Assembly: GCF_900107925.1 (NCBI RefSeq)
Contig: NZ_FNUJ01000002.1
Coordinates: forward strand, 124,001 to 188,000
Length of the DNA: 64,000 nt
Origin: Amycolatopsis pretoriensis
GTDB taxonomy: Bacteria > Actinomycetota > Actinomycetes > Mycobacteriales > Pseudonocardiaceae
Direction of reading: 5' to 3'
In this document: in pieces, positions 17,021 through 25,744 of the stretch
Position numbering within the stretch: the first letter of the stretch is position 1
Layout: every line of letters begins with the position of its first letter
Notes under the pieces: generated by a model
What the model saw: the letters and a program-made list of their open reading frames with translations, nothing else
Told to the model about the DNA's origin: nothing
The model's database searches: none
Made by a program: the position numbers and the translations under genes

Positions 17021-18247
17021 CTAGACCTCTGCCAGGTACTTCTCCCATTTCACCGGATCCAGGAACCAGTTCTGGAAGTCCGTGGGATCGGTGAACCCGT
17101 TCGCGAACCGCCGCGCGACCGCGGGGTTCTGGCCGGCCACCCCGAGGATCTGGAGCACGTGCGGGGGCGGCGGGAGCAGCAGCGCGTTGGTCCATTCGGT
17201 GACGTGCCGGGCGTACTCCCAGTAGCGCTCGAACGTGGCGTCCATCCACCCGGCGTCGAACGGCCGGTCACCGCGCTCGACGATCGCGTCGAGGTAGGTG
17301 GCCGCGCAGTGGCTCGCGTTGTTCGAGCCCTGGCCGGTGATCGGGTCGTTCGCGACGACGACGTCGGCCATGCCCAGCACGATCGCCCCACCCGGCAGGG
17401 TGCCGACCGGCCGGCGCACCACCGGCGTGTAGCCGCCGGCCAGCGTGGCCTTCGCGTCGGTCAGCTCGGCGTCGCGGCACCGGTCGTACTCCCACGGCAC
17501 GAACCGCTTCATCAGGTCGAGGATCCGCCCGAAGTGCTCGGCCGGGCCCGGGCGGTCGTCGAAGCAGTCCAGCGGCCCGCCGGGGACACCCTCGAAGAAG
17601 AGGATGTCGCAGTTCCCGCTGAGCGTGTACGCGGGGATCATGAACAGCTCGCCGACGCCGGGAACGATGTTGAACCGCACCGCCATCTTGTCCGGGTGCT
17701 CCGGGCGCGGCCGGACGCCGTGGGCGTAGGCGAGCGAGAGCGCGCGCATCGGCTTCGTGTACGGCGAGCGGTCGGGCACCCGGTCGAACAGCTGGACCAG
17801 CTCCCCCTTGCCGGCCGAGATGATCACCAGGTCGTAGAGCCGGGACAGGGCGTCCAGTTCGGACGTCATCACGCCGTGGATGACGAGCTTGCCGCCGCGG
17901 TCTTCGAACAGCTCCAGCCAGCCCGCCATCTTGACCCGCTGGTCGACCGACTGCGCGATGTGGTCCAGCTCGGCGAACCAGTCGAGCGCCCGGCCGCCGT
18001 CCGGCGCGGCCACCGACACACCGAGGCCCTCGACGTTGACGGTGTCGGCCTCCCACTGGTTGATGCCGAGGTCCCGCTCGTGCTGCAGCGCGTCGTGGAA
18101 CATGCACTGCGTCGACATCACACGCCCGTTCCGGATCTCCTCCGGCGTCCGCGCGGACATCACGGTGACGTCGTAGCCCTTCGCCAGCAGCCCGAGGGCC
18201 AGCTGCAGCCCGGACTGCCCGGCGCCCACGATCAGGACCTTGCGCAT
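17021..18247 (-). CDS. StyA-like flavoprotein monooxygenase
   Basis: 408-residue group E flavin monooxygenase of the styrene monooxygenase type. The FAD motif GAGQSG is at residues 8-13, and a GMADVVVANDPITGQGSNNASH segment near residue 295 corresponds to the FAD-binding GD-type region. Such enzymes epoxidise alkenes or oxidise indole using FADH2 from a reductase (StyB), which is not encoded nearby. It lies 19 bp after cvnD on the same strand with AGGAG upstream, so it is the last gene of the conservon operon. Confidence 0.8.
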   Translation of the reverse strand: MRKVLIVGAGQSGLQLALGLLAKGYDVTVMSARTPEEIRNGRVMSTQCMFHDALQHERDLGINQWEADTVNVEGLGVSVAAPDGGRALDWFAELDHIAQSVDQRVKMAGWLELFEDRGGKLVIHGVMTSELDALSRLYDLVIISAGKGELVQLFDRVPDRSPYTKPMRALSLAYAHGVRPRPEHPDKMAVRFNIVPGVGELFMIPAYTLSGNCDILFFEGVPGGPLDCFDDRPGPAEHFGRILDLMKRFVPWEYDRCRDAELTDAKATLAGGYTPVVRRPVGTLPGGAIVLGMADVVVANDPITGQGSNNASHCAATYLDAIVERGDRPFDAGWMDATFERYWEYARHVTEWTNALLLPPPPHVLQILGVAGQNPAVARRFANGFTDPTDFQNWFLDPVKWEKYLAEV

Positions 18248-18266
18248 GAAGCTCTTCTCTCCTCGT

Positions 18267-18893
18267 TCAGGCGTGCGGGGCGCTGCCGGCGAGCTCGCGG
18301 CCCGCCGGGCCGGAGAGCACGGCCAGCGACAGCGTGTGGCTGACCAGCTCGGTCAGGGTGGCGATCGTCGAGGCGCGGTCACGGGCGTCGCAGGTGACCA
18401 GCGGGACGCTCGGGTCGAGCGCGAGCGCGTCGCGGACCTCGTCGAGGTCGTGCACCGGCATGCCCTCGAACTGGTTGACCGCGACGACGAACGGCAGGTC
18501 CGAGTCGTTCTCGAAGTAGTTGATCGCCGCGAACGACTCGTCGATCCGGCTGGTGTCGACCAGCACGACCGCGCCGAGCGCGCCCCGGCTCAGGTCGTCC
18601 CAGAGGAACCAGAACCGCGCCTGGCCCGGCGTGCCGAACAGGTACAGCAGCAGGTCCGGGCGCAGCGTGATCCGGCCGAAGTCCATCGCCACCGTCGTGG
18701 TCGACTTGCCACCGGGCGGGATGTCGTCGACGCCTTCGCCGGCCTCGGTCATCCAGGCCTCGTTGCTCATCGGCGGCACTTCCGACACCGCGCCGACGAA
18801 CGTGGTCTTGCCGACACCGAAGCCCCCGGCGACGACGATCTTCGCGGAGATCGTCAGCAGATCGCCCTCAGGCGGGGAGCCGCTTGAGCCCAT
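18267..18893 (-). CDS. Conservon GTPase CvnD
   Basis: 208-residue small GTPase of the Ras-like MglA/CvnD type. The P-loop GGFGVGKT is at residues 23-30 and a DxxG-like switch (FGTPGQ) and NQFEG base-recognition motif follow. It is expected to cycle at the membrane with the CvnB roadblock protein. It overlaps cvnC by 26 bp. A TTG one codon upstream is possible, but ATG is preferred. Confidence 0.9.
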   Translation of the reverse strand: MGSSGSPPEGDLLTISAKIVVAGGFGVGKTTFVGAVSEVPPMSNEAWMTEAGEGVDDIPPGGKSTTTVAMDFGRITLRPDLLLYLFGTPGQARFWFLWDDLSRGALGAVVLVDTSRIDESFAAINYFENDSDLPFVVAVNQFEGMPVHDLDEVRDALALDPSVPLVTCDARDRASTIATLTELVSHTLSLAVLSGPAGRELAGSAPHA

Positions 18894-19266
18894 CAAGGAT
18901 CCTCTCGAGCACGTTGGTGTCGTGGTGGTAAGCGTGCGCGGTGGGGTGGACGAACACCGCGCCCTGGGACGCGAGGTCGCCGATCAGCACCCGCACCACG
19001 CCCAGCGGCAGGTCGAGCCCGACCGACAGCTCGGCGATCGAGCACCGCGCGCGGGCGCGTTCGTAGAGCGAGCGCGACTCGGGCATCAGCGTGCCGCTCA
19101 GCGCGGGGTCGTACCGCGGGACCGAGACCAGGGTCTCCACCAGCAGCTGGTGCCGGGTGCTGGTGCGGCCGCCGGTGAGCGCGTACGCGCGGATCCGGCG
19201 GCTGCGCCTCGGCAAGGCGGTGTCCTTCTCGGACACTGAGATCACATCCTCGTCGGGCACTCTCAT
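18868..19266 (-). CDS. Conservon protein CvnC (DUF742)
   Basis: 132 residues. DUF742 spans about 22-130, with RIRAYALTGGRT and a winged-helix-like LPLGVVRVLIGDLASQG. It is part of the four-protein membrane complex described in Streptomyces. The start ATG shares a base with the cvnB stop (TGATG), so translation is coupled. Confidence 0.9.
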   Translation of the reverse strand: MRVPDEDVISVSEKDTALPRRSRRIRAYALTGGRTSTRHQLLVETLVSVPRYDPALSGTLMPESRSLYERARARCSIAELSVGLDLPLGVVRVLIGDLASQGAVFVHPTAHAYHHDTNVLERILDGLKRLPA

Positions 19267-19703
19267 CACACCTGGGGGCGGCGCGCGGTGAGCACCTGGC
19301 GCAGTTCGGCGCGCACCTCGGGGGTGAGCGCGTGGCCGGCGTTGGTGATGAACTGGGTCATCTCGTAGGCGACCACCTTCATGTCCGCCTCGCCCGAGGT
19401 CAGCACCGCGAGCCCGGCACCGGAACCGATGCCCATGAACAGGAAGTAGCCGCGGGTGAGGCGGATGATGATCTGCTCGCAGCTGCCCTTCCCGAACAGC
19501 GCCGCGCTGTTGCCGGCGAGGGAGAGCAGGCCGCTGGCGATCGCCGCGAGCTGTTCGGCCTCGGCTTCGCCGACCGAGTCGGACGCGGTGAGGGGGAAGC
19601 CGTCCACGCTCATGATCAGCGCGTGGCTGACTCCGTGGACCTTGCGCACGAAGTCGTCGAGCAGCCAGGCGAAGTCCGCCGGGGCGGGGTGGGGGGCGCT
19701 CAC
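19266..19703 (-). CDS. Conservon roadblock/LC7 protein CvnB
   Basis: 145 residues matching roadblock/LC7 proteins that act as GTPase-activating partners of CvnD-type GTPases (DFAWLLDDFVRKVHGVSHALIM and later AVLTSGEADMKVVAYEM segments). It starts at GTG overlapping the cvnA stop (GTGA). Confidence 0.9.
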   Translation of the reverse strand: MSAPHPAPADFAWLLDDFVRKVHGVSHALIMSVDGFPLTASDSVGEAEAEQLAAIASGLLSLAGNSAALFGKGSCEQIIIRLTRGYFLFMGIGSGAGLAVLTSGEADMKVVAYEMTQFITNAGHALTPEVRAELRQVLTARRPQV

Positions 19704-20941
19704 GAGGCGGTTCCTCCGGGCGTCTCGTCCTGCTGGGCACGGTGGTTCTCGGCGAGGGCGGCCCGCTCGCCGTCGGCGAAGGCGCCGAGGTCGGCGAGCA
19801 GCTGCTCATGCCCGTTCGCCGCGGGTTCGGCGGCCGGGGGCGGTGGTGGCGGTTCGGGCGCGGCCCCGCGGATGCTGCCGGGCACGCGCCGCGGCAGGCC
19901 GTTGGCCGTGGTGCCGCCGGTCTCGAGCGGACGCGGGCGGGGGCTCGGCTTGCGCGGCACCGCCCGCACCGGCTCCTCCGCCGCCGGGAAGGCTCCCGGA
20001 CGGCGGCGCGGCAGCCCGCCGACCGCGGCCGGTTCGCCTTCCGGCGCCGGCACCGGTTCGACCGTGACGGTCCGGGTGCCCGACCAGGCGTTTTCGGCCA
20101 GTTCGGTGACGATGCCCGTGGGCAGCAGCACGGTGGCCACCGTGCCGTGCGGGCTGCGCCGGTCCAGCCGCACGGTGACTTCGTGGCGGGCGGCGAGCCG
20201 CGAGACCACCGCGAGGCCCATGTGCCGCGCCGCGGCGTCGTCGAGGTCGCCGCCGGCGGCGAGCCGCGCGTTGAGGCCGTCGATCCGGTCGGCCGGGATG
20301 CCGATGCCCTCGTCCTCGATCCGGACGAGCACGCTGCCCTGCTCGGTCAGGTGCGCGCTGACGTTCACCGGCGAGCTGGGCGAAGACTGGTTGGCGGCGT
20401 TGTCGAACAGCTCCGCGAGCACCCGCCCCAGGTCCTCCGCGGCGAAGCCGACGACACCGAGGTTCACCACGCGCCCGATGGTGATCCGGGCGTAGTGGTC
20501 GATCGAGGACATCGCCGCGCGCATGACGTCGAGCACCGTCGTCGCGCGGGCGGCGTCGTCGGCGGTCTCCTGACCGGCCAGCACGCGCAGGTTCTCGGCG
20601 TTGCGGCGCAGCCGGGTCGCGAGGTGGTCGAGCTGGTAGAGCTCAGCCAGGCGGTGGTGGTCCTCCTCCCCCGCCTCCAGCTCTTCGAGCCGGGCGAGGA
20701 GCTGGTCGAGCAGGTTCAGGTCACGCAGGGCCACGCTGGCGCAGATCTCGGCCAGCACGGCGTCGTCCGCCGGCGCCGGCCCGGCCACCACCGGCGGCGT
20801 CAGCTGCGCGATCGCCGGCCCCGCGGCGGGCGCGTGCCCGGGGTGCTTCGGCGGCGCCGTGAGGTACTGCGCGGCGGCGACCCGCGAGCGGTCCAGCAGG
20901 ACGCGTGATCGATCCAGGAGTTCCCGGGCCCGGCTCGCCAT
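19700..20941 (-). CDS. Conservon histidine-kinase-like CvnA without a sensor domain
   Basis: 413 residues. A helical dimerisation region with the candidate phosphoacceptor in LYQLDHLATRLRRNAENL near residues 100-117 is followed by an HATPase domain (N-box ELFDNAANQSS, G-box EDEGIGI). The last 130 residues are Pro/Arg-rich and disordered. Typical CvnA proteins have an N-terminal transmembrane and nitrate-sensing-like part; none is present here. It is the first gene of the cvnA-B-C-D-monooxygenase operon. Confidence 0.88.
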   Translation of the reverse strand: MASRARELLDRSRVLLDRSRVAAAQYLTAPPKHPGHAPAAGPAIAQLTPPVVAGPAPADDAVLAEICASVALRDLNLLDQLLARLEELEAGEEDHHRLAELYQLDHLATRLRRNAENLRVLAGQETADDAARATTVLDVMRAAMSSIDHYARITIGRVVNLGVVGFAAEDLGRVLAELFDNAANQSSPSSPVNVSAHLTEQGSVLVRIEDEGIGIPADRIDGLNARLAAGGDLDDAAARHMGLAVVSRLAARHEVTVRLDRRSPHGTVATVLLPTGIVTELAENAWSGTRTVTVEPVPAPEGEPAAVGGLPRRRPGAFPAAEEPVRAVPRKPSPRPRPLETGGTTANGLPRRVPGSIRGAAPEPPPPPPAAEPAANGHEQLLADLGAFADGERAALAENHRAQQDETPGGTAS

Positions 20942-21142
20942 GTGGTCCCACTTCTTCCTTGCTCAGGTGCGGAAAACGAGTACGCGACGCCGACCCCCGG
21001 GCGGCGATGCCCGACATGCAAGCAGAAAGGCTCGCCAGATGTCCACAGCCGGTCCCCGCGCGATCGCGCGCAGTGAGCGGATTTTCGGGGCGTAGCTCCT
21101 GGTGAGCGCAGTGCGTTAGGCCAATCGGTCCATTTTTGCAAT

Positions 21143-21155
21143 TTGCGCCCCGCAA
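21143..21155. repeat. Short palindrome in the cvnA-tetR gap
   Basis: TTGCG-CCC-CGCAA lies in the 350-bp gap between divergent cvnA and tetR. It shares TTGCG and CGCAA with the outer ends of the larger palindrome at 21237-21270 and could be a second site for the same regulator. The rest of this gap shows no gene. Confidence 0.35.
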
Positions 21156-21236
21156 CGGAACGCACACGACGTCCGATACCGCAGGCCGGGCGGCCCCGCA
21201 CGACGGAATCCACCCGTGTCCGGTTCGCCCGGATTT

Positions 21237-21270
21237 TTGCGTGCCCCGCACTTTTTTGCGGGGCACGCAA
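21237..21270. promoter_or_regulatory. Large perfect palindrome over the tetR promoter
   Basis: TTGCGTGCCCCGCA (21237-21250) and TGCGGGGCAC plus GCAA (21257-21270) are perfect 14-bp arms around a 6-base centre. The right arm covers the -35 of the tetR promoter, so binding would block transcription: a fitting autorepressor site for the tetR-ABC operon. A GTTTTT run follows, so a role as an attenuator or terminator cannot be excluded. Confidence 0.6.
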
Positions 21271-21285
21271 GTTTTTCGCTACACT
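21256..21285 (+). promoter_or_regulatory. Leaderless promoter of the tetR-ABC operon
   Basis: TTGCGG (21256-21261), an 18-bp spacer and TACACT (21280-21285) are followed by six bases and the ATG at 21292. No Shine-Dalgarno sequence precedes that ATG, so the transcript probably starts at the codon itself. Confidence 0.6.
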
Positions 21286-21291
21286 CCGTTC

Positions 21292-21960
21292 ATGCCGCCG
21301 GAGGAGCCACCGAAGCTGACGCTGCGGGAACGCAAGAAGCGCGAGGCCCGCCGGGCGCTCGCGCAGGCCGCGTTGCGGCTTTCGATGGACCGCGGGCTGG
21401 AGAACGTGCGGGTCGAGGACATCGCCACCGAAGTGGGGGTCTCGCCCCGCACATTCAACAACTACTTCTCCAGCAAGGAGCAGGCGGTCTGCTCGGTGGT
21501 CGTCGACCGGCACGAGGGGATGCGCGAAGCCCTGCTCGCGCGGCCGGAGGGCGAGCCGCTCTGGGAGTCCGTCAAGCAGGCGGTGCTCCACCAATATTCG
21601 CGTGAGGGCGAGCCGGATCGCGCGTATGTTGCGCGTATCCGGGAGCTGATGGGCCAGCTCATGCTGCGCGGCGAGTTCCTCAACGCCCACGCGGCGGTCG
21701 AACGCGTCCTCGCCGAGACCATCGCGAAGCGGGCGGGCGGGGCGGACCACCTCCTGTGCCGGCTGATGGCCTCCACGGTGGAAAGCGCCGTCCGCGTCGC
21801 CTTTGTCAACTGGTTCATGACCGAGGGCGAGCCGTTCCTCCCGACCCTGGAACGGCTGCTGGACGAGCTGGCCGCCGGGATGCCCACCCTGACCGGCGGC
21901 ACCGCACCGTCACCCGGACCGAACACCACCACCACACCACTGGGGGAACCGTTGTGCTAG
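21292..21960 (+). CDS. TetR-family repressor of an ABC exporter operon
   Basis: 222 residues. The DNA-binding domain covers residues 10-60 (VRVEDIATEVGVSPRTFNNYFSSKEQA), followed by a helical ligand domain and a Pro/Thr-rich tail. It overlaps the first ABC gene by 7 bp, so regulator and exporter are one operon. It probably represses its own promoter through the 34-bp palindrome and is released by an exported compound. A longer reading from 21136 would run through that palindrome and is rejected. Confidence 0.88.
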   Translation: MPPEEPPKLTLRERKKREARRALAQAALRLSMDRGLENVRVEDIATEVGVSPRTFNNYFSSKEQAVCSVVVDRHEGMREALLARPEGEPLWESVKQAVLHQYSREGEPDRAYVARIRELMGQLMLRGEFLNAHAAVERVLAETIAKRAGGADHLLCRLMASTVESAVRVAFVNWFMTEGEPFLPTLERLLDELAAGMPTLTGGTAPSPGPNTTTTPLGEPLC

Positions 21961-23687
21961 TCAAGCTCCTGCGTGCGCACCTGCGCCCGTACAAGACCAC
22001 GTTGTGGGTGATCGTGCTGCTCCAGCTGGTGCAGACGATCGCCATGCTCTACCTGCCGACGCTCAACGCCGACATCGTCGACAACGGGCTGATCAAGGGC
22101 GACATGGAGTACATCCTGCGCGTCGGCGCGGTGATGCTGGCCGTGACGCTCGCCCAGATCGCGGGCTCCATCGGCGCGGTCTACTACGGTGCCCGCACCG
22201 CGATGGCGGTCGGCCGCGACATCCGGTCCGGGGTCTTCCACCGGGTGCAGGACTTCTCCGCCCGCGAGGTCGGCCAGTTCGGCACGCCGTCGCTGATCAC
22301 CCGCACCACCAACGACGTCCAGCAGATCCAGATGCTCGTGGTCATGACGCTGACGCTGATGGTGTCCGCGCCGATCATGTGCGTCGGCGGGATCATCCTG
22401 GCGCTGAACCTCGACGTGCCGCTGTCCTCGCTGCTGCTGGTGATCGTGCCGGTGCTGGCGATCGCGGTCGGCGCGATCATCACCAAGATGCGCCCGGCGT
22501 TCCGGCTGATGCAGGAGCGGATCGACCGGATCAACCAGGTGCTGCGCGAGCAGATCATGGGCATCCGCGTGATCCGCGCGTTCGTCCGCGACAAGCACGA
22601 GCGGGAGCGCTTCGACGTCGCGAACGACCAGCTGCTCACCGTGTCGCTGCGGGTCGGGCGCCTGATGGCGCTGATGTTCCCGATCGTCATGCTGGTGATG
22701 AACGCCTCCAGCGTCGCCGTGCTGTGGTTCGGCGGGCAGCGGATCGACTCCGGCAGCATGCAGATCGGGGCCATGACGGCGTTCCTGTCCTACCTGCTGC
22801 AGATCCTGATGGCCGTCATGATGGCCACGTTCATGTTCATGATGGTGCCGCGCGCGGAGGTCAGCGCCGAGCGGATCAGCGAGGTCCTCGACACCGAGTC
22901 GAGCGTCCGGCCGCCGGTGTCGCCGATCCGCCCCGGCGCGGTGCACGGGCACCTGGAGCTCTCGGGGGTCGAGTTCCGCTACCCCGGCGCGGAGAAGCCG
23001 GTGCTGCAGGACATCTCGCTGCTCGGGCGCCCCGGTGAGACCACCGCCGTGATCGGGTCCACCGGTACCGGCAAGACCACGCTGCTGAACCTGATCCCGC
23101 GGCTGATGGACGCCACGCGCGGCACGGTCAAGGTCGACGGCGTCGACGTGCGCGACCTCGACCCGGCGGTGCTCGCCCGGGCGGTCGGGCTGGTGCCGCA
23201 GAAGCCGTACCTGTTCGCCGGGACGGTGGCGAGCAACCTGCGCTACGGCAACCCGGACGCCACCGACGAAGAGCTGTGGCACGCGCTGGAAGTGGCCCAG
23301 GGCAAGGACTTCGTCGAAGCGATGCCCGAAGGCCTGGAGGCGCCGATCGCCCAGGGCGGCACGAACGTCTCGGGCGGCCAGCGCCAGCGGATCGCGATCG
23401 CGCGGATGCTGGTGCACAAGCCGGAGATCTACCTCTTCGACGACTCGTTCTCGGCACTGGACTACGCGACCGACGCGGCCCTGCGCCGCGCGCTCGTGTC
23501 CGAAACCGCCGAGGCGACGGTGATCATCGTCGCCCAGCGCGTCAGCACCATCCGCGGCGCCGACCGCATCATCGTCCTCGACGAGGGCCGCGTCGTCGGC
23601 ACGGGTACCCACCACGAACTGTTCGACAGCAACGAAACCTACCGTGAGATCGTGCTGTCCCAGCTCACCGAGCAGGAGGCGGCGTGA
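21954..23687 (+). CDS. ABC exporter subunit with a degenerate ATP site
   Basis: 577 residues: six transmembrane helices (about 15-300) then a nucleotide-binding domain with Walker A GSTGTGKT and signature VSGGQ. The Walker B glutamate is Asp (LFDDSFS) and the switch histidine is Gln (VAQRVST). These are the changes seen in the non-catalytic half of heterodimeric exporters such as TM287/288. It starts at GTG inside the end of tetR and pairs with the next gene. Multidrug or metabolite efflux is likely. Confidence 0.9.
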   Translation: MLVKLLRAHLRPYKTTLWVIVLLQLVQTIAMLYLPTLNADIVDNGLIKGDMEYILRVGAVMLAVTLAQIAGSIGAVYYGARTAMAVGRDIRSGVFHRVQDFSAREVGQFGTPSLITRTTNDVQQIQMLVVMTLTLMVSAPIMCVGGIILALNLDVPLSSLLLVIVPVLAIAVGAIITKMRPAFRLMQERIDRINQVLREQIMGIRVIRAFVRDKHERERFDVANDQLLTVSLRVGRLMALMFPIVMLVMNASSVAVLWFGGQRIDSGSMQIGAMTAFLSYLLQILMAVMMATFMFMMVPRAEVSAERISEVLDTESSVRPPVSPIRPGAVHGHLELSGVEFRYPGAEKPVLQDISLLGRPGETTAVIGSTGTGKTTLLNLIPRLMDATRGTVKVDGVDVRDLDPAVLARAVGLVPQKPYLFAGTVASNLRYGNPDATDEELWHALEVAQGKDFVEAMPEGLEAPIAQGGTNVSGGQRQRIAIARMLVHKPEIYLFDDSFSALDYATDAALRRALVSETAEATVIIVAQRVSTIRGADRIIVLDEGRVVGTGTHHELFDSNETYREIVLSQLTEQEAA

Positions 23688-25690
23688 GCACCACGGAATC
23701 ACCGAAGGCGGTCACCGAGGCCGGGGAACGGCCGACCGCCGAACGGCAGAAGAACACCGGAGCGGCGACGTCCGGTCCGGGCCGGTGGATGGCCGGCGGC
23801 GCGCCGCCGGAGAAGGCCCTCGACTTCAAGGGGTCCCTCAAGCGGCTGCTGCGCATGCTCGCCCCGCAGCGGCTGCACCTGATCGGCGTGCTCGTGCTCG
23901 GCGCGGCGAGCGTCGCGCTGACCGTGATCGGGCCGAAGATCCTCGGCCAGGCCACCGACGCGATCCTGGCCGGTGTGCTCGGCAAGCAGGTGCCGCCGGG
24001 GGTCACCAAGGAGCAGATCGTCGCCGGGCTGCGGGCCCGCGGCGACGGCACGCTCGCCGACATCTACAGCCGCGTCGACCTCGTGCCCGGTGTGGGCATC
24101 GACTTCGACAAGGTCGGGCAGATCCTGCTGGTCGTGCTGGCACTGTTCATCATCGCTTCGTTCTTCGGGCTGATCCAGGCCCGGCTGACGACGACGCTGG
24201 TGCAGCACGCGGTGTACCGGCTGCGCGAGGACGTCGAAGCGAAGTTCTCGCGGCTGCCGCTGAAGTACTTCGACCGCCAGCCGCGCGGCGAGGTGCTCTC
24301 CCGCGTCACCAACGACATCGACAACCTGGCGATGTCGCTGCAGCAGACGCTCTCGCAGATCGTCTCGTCGCTGCTGACGGTCATCGGCGTGCTGATCATG
24401 ATGTTCCTGATCTCGCCGCTGCTGGCGCTGATCGCGCTGCTGACGGTGCCGCTGTCGGCGGTCGTCGCGGCGAAGATCGGCAAGCGGGCGCAGCCGAACT
24501 TCATCAAGCAGTGGTCGACGACCGGCAAGCTCAACGCGCACGTCGAGGAGATGTACACCGGGCACTCGCTGGTCAAGGTGTTCGGCCGGCGCGAGGAGTC
24601 CGCGGCGATCTTCGACAAGCAGAACGACACGCTGTACGAGGCGAGCTTCCGGGCGCAGTTCATCTCCGGCATGATCCAGCCGGCGATGATGTTCATCGGC
24701 AACCTGAGCTACGTGCTGGTGGCCGTGATCGGCGCGCTGCGCGTCGCCTCGGGCAGCCTGACCCTCGGCGAGGTGCAGGCGTTCATCCAGTACTCGCGCC
24801 AGTTCAGCCAGCCGGTCACGCAGATCGCCAGCATGGCGAACCTGCTGCAGTCCGGCGTCGCCTCGGCCGAGCGGGTGTTCGCGCTGCTCGACGCCGAGGA
24901 GCAGGGGCCGGAGCCCGAGCACCCGGAGCGGCCCGCCGTGATCCGCGGGCGCGTCGAGTTCCAGGACGTCTCGTTCCGCTACCTGCCGGACAAGCCGCTG
25001 ATCGACGACCTGTCGCTCACGGTCGAGCCCGGCCAGACGGTGGCGATCGTCGGCCCGACCGGCGCGGGCAAGACGACGCTGGTCAACCTGCTCATGCGGT
25101 TCTACGAGCTGGACGGCGGGCGGATCACGCTCGACGGCGTCGACATCGCGAAGATGAACCGCGAGGACCTGCGCGACCAGACCGGCATGGTGCTGCAGGA
25201 CGCGTGGCTGTTCGGCGGCACGATCGCGGAGAACATCGCCTACGGCGCGGACGACCCGAGCCGCGAGGAGATCATCGAAGCGGCGAAGGCGACGCACGTC
25301 GACCGGTTCGTCCGGACGTTGCCGGACGGCTACGAGACGGTCCTCGACGACGAGGGCGGCACGGTCAGCGCGGGCGAGAAGCAGCTGATCACGGTGGCGC
25401 GGGCGTTCCTGGCCAAGCCGGTCATCCTCATCCTGGACGAGGCGACCAGTTCGGTGGACACCCGCACCGAGGTGCTCATCCAGCGGGCGATGAACTCGCT
25501 GCGCAGCGGGCGCACGAGCTTCGTGATCGCCCACCGCCTCTCGACGATCCGCGACGCGGACGTGATCCTGGTGATGGAACACGGGCAGATCGTGGAGCAC
25601 GGCGACCACGAGACGCTGCTGAGCAGCGGCGGCGCTTACGCGCGGTTGTATGCGGCGCAGTTCGCGGAAGCCATGGCGGAAACGGACTGA
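23684..25690 (+). CDS. ABC exporter partner subunit
   Basis: 668 residues, longer than its partner owing to a 50-residue polar N-terminus and a long first extracellular loop. The nucleotide-binding domain has Walker A GPTGAGKT, a proper Walker B with Glu (LILDEATS) and switch His (IAHRLST), but its signature is VSAGE instead of LSGGQ. It therefore supplies the catalytic Walker B and the degenerate signature, complementing the first subunit. A GTGA overlap couples translation. Confidence 0.9.
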   Translation: MSTTESPKAVTEAGERPTAERQKNTGAATSGPGRWMAGGAPPEKALDFKGSLKRLLRMLAPQRLHLIGVLVLGAASVALTVIGPKILGQATDAILAGVLGKQVPPGVTKEQIVAGLRARGDGTLADIYSRVDLVPGVGIDFDKVGQILLVVLALFIIASFFGLIQARLTTTLVQHAVYRLREDVEAKFSRLPLKYFDRQPRGEVLSRVTNDIDNLAMSLQQTLSQIVSSLLTVIGVLIMMFLISPLLALIALLTVPLSAVVAAKIGKRAQPNFIKQWSTTGKLNAHVEEMYTGHSLVKVFGRREESAAIFDKQNDTLYEASFRAQFISGMIQPAMMFIGNLSYVLVAVIGALRVASGSLTLGEVQAFIQYSRQFSQPVTQIASMANLLQSGVASAERVFALLDAEEQGPEPEHPERPAVIRGRVEFQDVSFRYLPDKPLIDDLSLTVEPGQTVAIVGPTGAGKTTLVNLLMRFYELDGGRITLDGVDIAKMNREDLRDQTGMVLQDAWLFGGTIAENIAYGADDPSREEIIEAAKATHVDRFVRTLPDGYETVLDDEGGTVSAGEKQLITVARAFLAKPVILILDEATSSVDTRTEVLIQRAMNSLRSGRTSFVIAHRLSTIRDADVILVMEHGQIVEHGDHETLLSSGGAYARLYAAQFAEAMAETD

Positions 25691-25744
25691 CGTCGTCCCC
25701 CGGTATCCTGAACGCTCTCCAGCGGAAGGGATACCGGGGCGGCG

